A stretch of 40,504 bases of DNA, taken from assembly GCA_903919075.1 (NCBI GenBank), contig CAIXGR010000081.1:1-40504 (forward strand), written 5' to 3'. The notes under the pieces are model-generated. The model was given only the letters and a program-made list of their open reading frames with translations. It ran no database searches and was not told the origin of the DNA. Positions 16,253 to 23,562 of the stretch are shown here, piece after piece. The stretch's first letter is position 1. Every line of letters begins with the position of its first letter. The position numbers and the translations under genes are program-made. The DNA is from an uncultured Bacteroidota bacterium (GTDB lineage: Bacteria > Bacteroidota > Bacteroidia > Chitinophagales > LD1).

Positions 16253-17053
16253 GTGAAAAAATTCTGGCGCATATTAAAAAAAGTTCTACTGGTTGCAACT
16301 GTGTTGTCGGCGGCATGTGTTTTTGTCATTGTTCTGTCTTCGGCCATAAAAAAGCAAAATCAACTTGTATGCAACAGTATACAGGTAAAAATCGACTCCG
16401 ACTCCGGTGTTGGCTTCTTAAGTGATAATGAAATTAAGGACAAAATCAACTATTTAAACGGGGGTAGTACCATAGGCAAACGCTTGCCTGAGCTTGATTT
16501 GCGGAAGTTAGAGGCTGAAATAAAGAAAAACCCTTTTGTAAAGGATGCCGAGATTTATATGGACCAGTCGCAAAACATGACTGTTGAGGTTTTTCAAAAA
16601 CGACCTATTGTTCGAGTAATCAACAATGATGGTGTTAGTTATTATATAGGAGAAAATAATGATAAAATACCGCTCAATGATAATTTTACGCCTTATGTAG
16701 CCATTGCGCTTGGCAATGTTGAAACACACAAAGACTCAAAACGCGATAGTACAATACAGGCCGCTCTTTACAAAATGGTTCAGTATATAAGAAAGGATGA
16801 ATTTTTAGAGGCCTTTGTTGACCAGTTGTATGTAAAGGAAAATGGAGAAATGGAAATAATACCCAAAGTAGGTGGGCATATTATACGTTTCGGTCCCGTT
16901 GATGATAGCATGGCGGAAAAATTTGGAAGGCTTAAAGTTTTTTACACCGAGGGATTGAGGAAGATGGGTTGGACAAAATATAAAACCATTGATTTAAGAT
17001 ATAAAGACCAATTGGTTTGCGAAAAAAGAGACTCAACTAATAAGAAACAATAA
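16253..17053 (+). CDS. ftsQ: Cell division protein FtsQ/DivIB
   Basis: Bitopic division protein whose periplasmic POTRA and beta domains bind FtsB/FtsL and hold FtsWI inactive until septation. It has a short basic cytoplasmic tail, a membrane helix at about residues 12-31 and a periplasmic region of about 235 residues. The POTRA-like segment starts near residue 41 (CNSIQVKI) and contains the typical NPFVKDAEIYMD-like strand. Start is GTG at 16253; no better ATG is upstream in frame. At 266 residues it is normal. Identity rests on architecture plus the position before ftsA, from which it is separated by six bases. Confidence 0.88.
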   Translation: MKKFWRILKKVLLVATVLSAACVFVIVLSSAIKKQNQLVCNSIQVKIDSDSGVGFLSDNEIKDKINYLNGGSTIGKRLPELDLRKLEAEIKKNPFVKDAEIYMDQSQNMTVEVFQKRPIVRVINNDGVSYYIGENNDKIPLNDNFTPYVAIALGNVETHKDSKRDSTIQAALYKMVQYIRKDEFLEAFVDQLYVKENGEMEIIPKVGGHIIRFGPVDDSMAEKFGRLKVFYTEGLRKMGWTKYKTIDLRYKDQLVCEKRDSTNKKQ

Positions 17054-17059
17054 CATTAT

Positions 17060-18475
17060 ATGGCAGTTGCACACAATTACGAAAACCCAATTATAGTTGG
17101 CCTTGATATTGGAACAACGAAAATTGCTGCAATTGTAACCCGCCGCGATCAATTCGGTAAGCTTGAAATTATTGGTTTGGGCAAAGCGCCATCATACGGC
17201 GTTACCCGTGGAGAAGTTACCAATATCAAACAAACTACCGATGCTATTCTTGAAGCAGTAGCCGATGCCGAAAAACAATCCGGTCATAAAATAAATGTTG
17301 TTTATGTGGGTATTGCCGGCCAACACATTGCCAGCAAACAGAACAGAGGTATTTATACCTTACCCGGGCCCGATGAAGAAATTACACGCCAGCATGTTAA
17401 AGATATGGTGGAAGATATGCACCGCCTTGCTCTAGATCCGGGCGAAAGAATAATACACGTTCTTCCGCAAGAGTTTACCGTAGATAACATGCACGGCATT
17501 AAAGACCCGATAGGTATGTGCGGAAGCAGGCTGGAAGCCAACTTTCATATTATAACCGGTAAGGTAGCGGCAGCACAAAACATAAAAAAATGTGTTGAAC
17601 GTGCAGGCTTACAAATGATGGGCTTAATTCTTGAGCCACTGGCATCATCAGCTTCTGTATTGCATGAAGATGAAATGGAAGCCGGTGTTGTTTTAGTTGA
17701 TATTGGTGGTGGAACTACCGATGTTGCAATTTTTAAAGATGGAATCATCCGCCACACAGCAGTAATTCCTTTTGCCGGAAATATTATTACCGAAGATATA
17801 ATGGAAGGATGCAAATTGCTAAGGCCACAAGCCGAGAAGCTTAAAATTGCATTCGGAAGCGCTTTGCCTGCTGAAACACATGAGAATGAAATTATCTCTA
17901 TCCCTGGTATTGCCGGTAGAGATAGAAAAGAAATATCAATGCGCACATTGGCTCACGTAGTTAATGCCCGCATGGAAGAAATTTTTGCACAGGTTTATTT
18001 CGAAATAAAAAGTTCTGGCTATTCTAACTCTTTAAATGCAGGTATTGTGGTAACCGGGGGCGGTTCTCAGCTTAAGCATTTAAAACAGTTGGTTGAATAT
18101 GCTACCGGTCTTTCTACACGTATTGGTTATCCAACTTCGTTCCTTGCTAAGAATAATAAGGACGAATTGAAAAACCCGATGTATGCTACCGGTATTGGGT
18201 TATTGTTGAAAGGCTACGACGAAGTAGATGAAATGACCGAGATTGAAAAAATGCGCTTGTTTGCAGACAAGCAGGAACAAACTGTTACGGTTGAAGAAAC
18301 AAAACCTGTGGATATTGAAAACCATGAAGTTTTTGAAGAAGAAACACCAATGGAGCACGACCATATAGTTGATGAAACGGCAAATAAAAAGAAAAAAGGA
18401 AATCTTTTGCAGCAAATGTTTTCATCAGTAAAAAACTGGTTCGAAGACGAGAATGTGAACGGGGATTTTGAATAA
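17060..18475 (+). CDS. ftsA: Cell division ATPase FtsA
   Basis: Actin-fold protein that tethers FtsZ to the membrane and recruits later division proteins. Phosphate 1 motif GLDIGTTKIAAIV is at residues 14-26, phosphate 2 motif DIGGGTTD at 214-221, and an adenosine-type motif VVTGGGSQL follows. The C-terminal end carries a short amphipathic helix (LLQQMFSSVKNWF) matching the membrane-targeting sequence of FtsA, after an acidic linker. At 471 residues it is slightly longer than E. coli FtsA, due to this linker. It is directly upstream of ftsZ (49-bp gap). Confidence 0.95.
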   Translation: MAVAHNYENPIIVGLDIGTTKIAAIVTRRDQFGKLEIIGLGKAPSYGVTRGEVTNIKQTTDAILEAVADAEKQSGHKINVVYVGIAGQHIASKQNRGIYTLPGPDEEITRQHVKDMVEDMHRLALDPGERIIHVLPQEFTVDNMHGIKDPIGMCGSRLEANFHIITGKVAAAQNIKKCVERAGLQMMGLILEPLASSASVLHEDEMEAGVVLVDIGGGTTDVAIFKDGIIRHTAVIPFAGNIITEDIMEGCKLLRPQAEKLKIAFGSALPAETHENEIISIPGIAGRDRKEISMRTLAHVVNARMEEIFAQVYFEIKSSGYSNSLNAGIVVTGGGSQLKHLKQLVEYATGLSTRIGYPTSFLAKNNKDELKNPMYATGIGLLLKGYDEVDEMTEIEKMRLFADKQEQTVTVEETKPVDIENHEVFEEETPMEHDHIVDETANKKKKGNLLQQMFSSVKNWFEDENVNGDFE

Positions 18476-18524
18476 AAATAATAGATACTGGATTTTAAAT
18501 ATAGAACAGTAAAATAAAAAAAAT

Positions 18525-20162
18525 ATGGAGCCATTATTTCAGTTTGATTTACCAAAGGACCAGGCATCTATTATTAAAGTGTTTGGTGTAGGCGGTGGCG
18601 GAAGCAATGCCGTTAACCATATGTACGACCAAGGCATTGTGGGGGTAAACTTTGTGGTTTGCAATACCGATTCGCAAGCATTGGATATAAGTTTGATTCC
18701 TAATAAAATTCAGCTTGGGCCCGCATTAACACAAGGTTTGGGTGCAGGTGCAAAACCTGAAGTGGGCATGAAATCGGCCGAAGAATCTAGCGACCCGATA
18801 AAAGATTTGCTTTCTAAAAACACCAAAATGGTTTTCATTACCGCCGGTATGGGTGGTGGAACCGGTACCGGTGCCGCACCGGTGGTGGCAAGAATAGCCC
18901 GCGAGATGGGCATTTTAACGGTAGGTATCGTTACCACTCCGTTTTGGTTCGAAGGCAAAGCGCGTTACAACCAGGCAATGGAAGGCATTGAAAAATTGAA
19001 AGAATATGTCGACACGTTACTTATCATCAATAACGATAGAATACGCGAAATGTACGGCAACCTTACACGCCGCGAAGCTTTCAATCATGCAAATAACATA
19101 TTAGCTACTGCTGCAAAATCTATTTCTGAAATTATTACGGTGCCAGGCGAAATCAACGTCGACTTTGCCGATGTTCAAACCGTAATGAAGAATGGTGGCT
19201 CGGCTATTATGGGCTGTGCCACTGCTGAAGGTGATGATCGCTCAATGCGTGCTGTTCAAGGCGCTATCAATTCGCCACTGTTGAATGATAGCGATATCAA
19301 AGGTGCTAAGAAAGTGTTAGTTAATATAACTACCGGTAGCCGTCAGGTAACTATGGATGAGATTGGTGAGATTATGGAATACGTGCAGGAGTCAGCAGGT
19401 AGCACAGATATTATTCTGGGTGCTTGCGATGATCCTTCTCTAGGTGATAAACTTTCTGTTACCATTATAGCAACAGGCTTCGAATCAAGCAGAAAACCAA
19501 CTTATACTGAACAGAAGGTAGTAAAAGTATACGAGCTTACTGACCAGCCAGTAGTTGAAGAAACAGCAACACCAGCACCAGTTGTTGAACAAATTGAAGA
19601 GCCGGTAATGACTGAAACTGTTGAAGAAACTAAAACAGAAGAATTGCCATTAGTTTCTTTCCAAATTGAAGAAGATACTTTTTCATTATTCCCCTCAGTA
19701 ACTGAAGAAACTGAAACAGAAAATGTAATTGAGTTCGACGTAACCCGCGAAGAGCAAAATATTGTTGTTGAAGAAACTGTAGCAAGTATAACAGAGGAAG
19801 TTGTTAGTGCTAAAGAAGAACCAATAGCACAACCACAACAGGAAAAGAAAGAAGAGTATGTGGTTTATACTAAAAAGAGCTTTGAAACCGATTCTTCTTC
19901 TGCATTCCCACAAGATGATTTAACTAAACAGTTGGAAGACCGCAAAAAAATTCTTTCAGGTTTAAGCTACCGTTTTGGCAACAAACAAAACGTTAGTGAA
20001 TTAGAGAACGAACCAGCTTACAAAAGAAAAAATATAGAATTGAACGGAGAACAGAATTTTTCTACTAACAGCGAAATTTCAAGGTTCAGTGTAAATGATA
20101 GCGGTAACGATCGTCCGGAAATTAAAAAGAACAATTCGTTCTTACATGATAATGTAGATTGA
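18525..20162 (+). CDS. ftsZ: Cell division GTPase FtsZ
   Basis: Tubulin-like GTPase that forms the Z ring. N-terminal nucleotide elements are GVGGGGSNAV (21-30), the tubulin signature GGGTGTG at 110-116 and TTPFWFEG. The globular core ends near residue 330. A long acidic Glu/Val/Thr-rich linker of about 130 residues follows, then a short basic patch (YKRKN) and the terminus NNSFLHDNVD. This makes 545 residues, well above the roughly 385 of E. coli. The tail lacks a canonical IPxFLR peptide; an SFLHDNVD-like end appears to replace it. The gene closes the dcw cluster and is followed by a terminator hairpin. Confidence 0.96.
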   Translation: MEPLFQFDLPKDQASIIKVFGVGGGGSNAVNHMYDQGIVGVNFVVCNTDSQALDISLIPNKIQLGPALTQGLGAGAKPEVGMKSAEESSDPIKDLLSKNTKMVFITAGMGGGTGTGAAPVVARIAREMGILTVGIVTTPFWFEGKARYNQAMEGIEKLKEYVDTLLIINNDRIREMYGNLTRREAFNHANNILATAAKSISEIITVPGEINVDFADVQTVMKNGGSAIMGCATAEGDDRSMRAVQGAINSPLLNDSDIKGAKKVLVNITTGSRQVTMDEIGEIMEYVQESAGSTDIILGACDDPSLGDKLSVTIIATGFESSRKPTYTEQKVVKVYELTDQPVVEETATPAPVVEQIEEPVMTETVEETKTEELPLVSFQIEEDTFSLFPSVTEETETENVIEFDVTREEQNIVVEETVASITEEVVSAKEEPIAQPQQEKKEEYVVYTKKSFETDSSSAFPQDDLTKQLEDRKKILSGLSYRFGNKQNVSELENEPAYKRKNIELNGEQNFSTNSEISRFSVNDSGNDRPEIKKNNSFLHDNVD

Positions 20163-20235
20163 TGTTTAAATGCCGGTTATTCCGGTGTTCGGCATCAAAT
20201 ACAAAAGAGTCTCTCCTTTGTTAGTGTGTCCAATA

Positions 20236-20270
20236 AAATTCCCAAGCATCCCTGCTTGGGATTTTATTTT
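20236..20270. terminator. Rho-independent terminator after ftsZ
   Basis: CCCAAGCA (20241-20248) pairs with TGCTTGGG (20253-20260) around a 4-base loop, flanked by an A-rich stretch and a TTTTATTTTT tract. It ends the dcw cluster and, being flanked by A and T tracts, could also serve the convergent minus-strand hydrolase gene that ends at 20378. A weaker TGCCG/CGGCA hairpin lies just before it (20171-20194). Confidence 0.8.
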
Positions 20271-20377
20271 TCATGTCGGTTCTGAAGCAAAGCGCAATGA
20301 ACTTTCAATTTTAAAAATTGAATCAAAACAAAAGAAGAAGTAATGAAAATAAGTAAGGTAAGTATTGAAGGCTAGGC

Positions 20378-21256
20378 CTAGGCGTGATGCAGGAATTTGG
20401 TAATAGCGCTAATAACGTGCTTGTCTTTAATAATGCTGTAATGCCCAACCCCTTTCATGTTTAGGGTTTTTATTTTGGGATGGTCCAATAAAAATTCCTG
20501 CACATCTTCTGATGCAGCTATTTCATCAAACTCATCATATATCATAAATATATTATCGGCCTTAATAGTTTCCTTCCGCTCAATAAGATTATATTTTTCG
20601 ATGGACTCTCCCAGCTCTCTTTCATAACCGGCATAAAAAGCCTTTTGCATTTTCATGGGTACTTTCATAGATGAAAACATCTGATCGAAAAAACGTTTCG
20701 ATACTACCGGTATAGCTATAATTACTAGTTTCTCAATCTTTATATCATACTCCATAAGCATAAATGCCGCGGCAGCACCACCCATAGAGTGGCCCACTAT
20801 TGCATAAGGCTTTCCATAATGAAGTATAAATTTATGAAGCACCTCTTTAAAATCAATAATATGGCTTATCTCTCCCTCCGAGTGCCCGTGTCCAGGGCTA
20901 TCAAACGACACAACACGGTAACCAGAATCAACCAGCACCGGTATTAATTTGTAAAAATCGATAGCGCGTGCGTCCCAACCATGCATTAATAAAACAGTTT
21001 TGGTTCCGGCACCCCAACTATAACATGATAATTTAAGTTTGCGTTCAGGGTTTTGAAATTCGGGTACGTCGAAACTAAATTTTTCGGCTTTATTGATGCA
21101 GGCAACATGGGCAGGTTTCAACGGCCGCGTTTTAAGCGTAAACATTTGCCTTACCAAAAAATTTACAGTGGCAACCGGTGCAATATTACCGGCTATCGAA
21201 ATAAATCCCTGCATCCATTTTTGTGCAGTGGTTAGTTTTTTCTTCCTCCTGTTCAT
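20378..21256 (-). CDS. Alpha/beta-fold hydrolase (serine esterase/lipase-like)
   Basis: Single-domain alpha/beta hydrolase of 292 residues. The HGW oxyanion element is at residues 92-94, the nucleophile elbow GHSMGG at 155-160 (Ser157), the acid is probably Asp244 and the catalytic His is His272 in GVGHYS. The N-terminal 50 residues are basic with a hydrophobic patch and could associate with the membrane, but there is no clear signal peptide. Substrate cannot be read from sequence; monoacylglycerol- or ester-type substrates are typical of this group. It ends converging on ftsZ and its start lies 11 bp beyond the stop of the cyclophilin gene, so the two may be cotranscribed. Confidence 0.8.
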   Translation of the reverse strand: MNRRKKKLTTAQKWMQGFISIAGNIAPVATVNFLVRQMFTLKTRPLKPAHVACINKAEKFSFDVPEFQNPERKLKLSCYSWGAGTKTVLLMHGWDARAIDFYKLIPVLVDSGYRVVSFDSPGHGHSEGEISHIIDFKEVLHKFILHYGKPYAIVGHSMGGAAAAFMLMEYDIKIEKLVIIAIPVVSKRFFDQMFSSMKVPMKMQKAFYAGYERELGESIEKYNLIERKETIKADNIFMIYDEFDEIAASEDVQEFLLDHPKIKTLNMKGVGHYSIIKDKHVISAITKFLHHA

Positions 21257-21267
21257 TTTATTTATCT

Positions 21268-21909
21268 CTATTTTATAATGCTCACTTTTTTAATTCGCAC
21301 TTCATTTTTCGGCCGGTCATTTTTATCTGTTTCCATTGCTGCAATTTTATCTACTACATCCATACCCCCAATCACTTCTCCGAAAACAGTATATAATGAA
21401 TCAAGACGTGGAGTGCCCCCTAATATGCGATAAACTTGCTTATTTTCTTCGGTAATTTCATAACCCGACCTGCTTTTTGCTTTCACAAAGGTAGAATCAT
21501 TGACTACTTTTCCCTGCACAATATAAAATTGGCAGGCCGAAGAAGCCTTTTCAGGGTTACCATCCCTCGCCATACCCACAGCGCCGGGTTTGTGGAAATA
21601 TTTTTCGGGTTTAAGCTCAGCAGGGATAGTATACCCTAAGTCACTATCGCCCAGTAAAACGCCTGAATTGGCATGTTTTGAATACGGATCACCCGCCTGT
21701 ATTACAAACCCATTAATAACCCGGTGAAATAATAACGAATCATAGTAATGACGGTTAGCTAATTGAATAAAATTATCGCGATGCAGCGGTGTACCATCAT
21801 ACAGCTCAATAATAATAGTTCCCTGGTTGGTTATAATTTTTGCTTTATATGTTTGCGCATTTATTGTCGAAAAAAAACAGAGAAGCAAAACCAGCAAATG
21901 AAACTTCAT
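21268..21909 (-). CDS. Exported peptidyl-prolyl cis-trans isomerase, cyclophilin type
   Basis: Cyclophilin-fold prolyl isomerase for folding of exported proteins. The chosen ATG at 21907-21909 gives a 213-residue protein beginning MKFHLLVLLLCFFSTINA, a clean signal peptide cleaved before Gln19. The frame is open further upstream to 21975, but that would bury the signal peptide. Cyclophilin motifs are FHRVINGFVIQAGDP, GAVGMAR and SACQFYIV, in that order, with VFGEVIGGMDVVDKI near the end. An insertion around the DSTFVKAKSRSGYEI stretch is common in Bacteroidota homologues. It is divergent from the sua5 gene across a short gap. Confidence 0.85.
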   Translation of the reverse strand: MKFHLLVLLLCFFSTINAQTYKAKIITNQGTIIIELYDGTPLHRDNFIQLANRHYYDSLLFHRVINGFVIQAGDPYSKHANSGVLLGDSDLGYTIPAELKPEKYFHKPGAVGMARDGNPEKASSACQFYIVQGKVVNDSTFVKAKSRSGYEITEENKQVYRILGGTPRLDSLYTVFGEVIGGMDVVDKIAAMETDKNDRPKNEVRIKKVSIIK

Positions 21910-21981
21910 ATATTCATTTACTTTTGTGCAGTTCGCGAAGGAATGGTTTTTCAATTCAATTAATTTATAGCGCACTTTTAA

Positions 21982-22959
21982 ATGTCGTATTTCAATACAA
22001 TCATAGGAAAGGATATTCTCATTGCCAAAAATTATTTTGAAAAAGGTGAAGTAGTAGGCATACCTACCGAAACCGTTTACGGGCTTGCTGGCAATGCGCT
22101 GAATGAAGATTCGGTTCTGAAAATTTTTTCAGCCAAAAACAGGCCCCATTTCGATCCGCTTATTGTGCACGTTTCATCAAAAGAAGATATTGAAAAATAT
22201 ACTGCAGAAATTTCGCCTAAAGCACAGGTATTGATTGAGCATTTTATGCCCGGGCCATTAACTATCTTGCTAAAGAGGAAAGCCCTTATTCCCGACTTAG
22301 TTACTTCGGGGTTAGATACAGTAGCTATTCGAATCCCCCAGCATCCGCTCACTATCCAATTACTTAAATCGCTGAGATTTCCGCTGGCGGCACCAAGCGC
22401 CAACCCGTTTGGCTATATAAGTCCCACCACAGCCCAACATGTATTCGAGCAACTGCATGGAAAAATTCCATACATACTTGATGGCGGACCTGCAACAGTA
22501 GGGGTGGAGTCAACCATTGTAGGTTTCGAGGAAGATACTTTAGTAGTATACCGGCTTGGCGGTGTTTCGGTTGAAGAAATAGAAAAGGTAGCAGGGAAAG
22601 TAAAAGTGAACGCCCACTCTTCATCTAATCCTAAAGCACCGGGCATGTTAAAGAGCCACTATGCTCCAAAAAAGAAAATGATTTACGGCTCTGAAAGCTT
22701 CTTGCTGCAAAATATTAGTGCATCTGAAAGAGAAAAGAAAATAGGTATTATAGCATTCGACCATTACGTAAATGGATTTGATGAAAAATATCAGGTAATG
22801 CTTTCACCTAAATGCGATTTAAATGAAGCCGCAAAAAATCTTTTTGCCGCAATGAGAAGTATGGATGATAGCGAAGTAGATATAATTTGCGCAGTTGAAT
22901 TTCCACAGCATGGATTGGGTAGGGCTATTAACGACCGGTTAAAACGCGCAGCTACTTAA
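21982..22959 (+). CDS. L-threonylcarbamoyladenylate synthase, Sua5/YrdC/YciO type
   Basis: Makes threonylcarbamoyl-AMP from threonine, bicarbonate and ATP for the universal t6A37 tRNA modification. The YrdC domain occupies about residues 8-200, with PTETVYGLAGNA and KNRPHFDPLIVH as substrate-site motifs and APSANPFGYISPT downstream. A C-terminal Sua5 domain of about 110 residues (after KAPGMLKSHYAPKK) shows this is the long Sua5 form rather than short TsaC. The length of 325 residues agrees. Its stop overlaps that of the convergent riboflavin synthase gene by four bases (22956-22959). Confidence 0.9.
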   Translation: MSYFNTIIGKDILIAKNYFEKGEVVGIPTETVYGLAGNALNEDSVLKIFSAKNRPHFDPLIVHVSSKEDIEKYTAEISPKAQVLIEHFMPGPLTILLKRKALIPDLVTSGLDTVAIRIPQHPLTIQLLKSLRFPLAAPSANPFGYISPTTAQHVFEQLHGKIPYILDGGPATVGVESTIVGFEEDTLVVYRLGGVSVEEIEKVAGKVKVNAHSSSNPKAPGMLKSHYAPKKKMIYGSESFLLQNISASEREKKIGIIAFDHYVNGFDEKYQVMLSPKCDLNEAAKNLFAAMRSMDDSEVDIICAVEFPQHGLGRAINDRLKRAAT

Positions 22960-23546
22960 TTTTTAAACCCCATCATTCGCGCAACATATTTCCCAATAAT
23001 ATCAAACTCAAGATTTACGCTTGAGCCTTTTACTACCTGTTTTATGTTAGTGTTTTGGTAAGTGTAAGGAATGATTGCCACTTTAAAAGTATTGTCCTTT
23101 GCTTCAAAAGCAGTAAGGCTTATGCCGTTTACACATATCGAACCTTTTTCTACTACAATGTTTTCTTTTGATGGCGAATATTTGAATTGATAAACCCAAC
23201 TTCCATTTTCTTCTTGCATCGATAAGCATTCCCCAGTTTGGTCTACATGGCCTTGAACAATATGCCCATCCAGCCGGTCACCAATTTTCATGCAGCGCTC
23301 AATGTTTACTTCATCGCCAACTTTAAGCGATCCGAGGTTGGTTTTTTTCAATGTTTCATCAATAGCAGTTATGGTGTGAGTGTTGTTGCCCAATTCAACA
23401 ACAGTAAGGCATACCCCATTATGAGAAACACTCTGGTCAATTTTTAATTCATGCGAAACAAGAGAGGAAACAATAATGTTTAGATTTCCGGCATCTTTTC
23501 TTAGTTCAACTACTTTACCTGTGGCTTCAATTATTCCTGTAAACAT
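22956..23546 (-). CDS. ribE: Riboflavin synthase, alpha subunit
   Basis: Dismutates two 6,7-dimethyl-8-ribityllumazines to riboflavin. Two lumazine-binding repeats are visible: the first starts MFTGIIEATGKV, the second after about residue 98 with HIVQGHVDQTG. SVSHNGVCLTV and GSICVNGISLTA are the paired substrate-loop motifs of the two barrels. At 196 residues it is standard length. The gene follows the 939-residue surface protein gene with a 16-bp gap on the same strand, perhaps by read-through. Its stop overlaps the convergent sua5 gene. Confidence 0.95.
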   Translation of the reverse strand: MFTGIIEATGKVVELRKDAGNLNIIVSSLVSHELKIDQSVSHNGVCLTVVELGNNTHTITAIDETLKKTNLGSLKVGDEVNIERCMKIGDRLDGHIVQGHVDQTGECLSMQEENGSWVYQFKYSPSKENIVVEKGSICVNGISLTAFEAKDNTFKVAIIPYTYQNTNIKQVVKGSSVNLEFDIIGKYVARMMGFKN

Positions 23547-23562
23547 GGGTTAAACTGTGTTA

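Noticed and set aside
21910-21975. Extended N terminus of the cyclophilin gene
   Set aside because: The internal ATG gives an ideal signal peptide; the extension would place it inside the protein.
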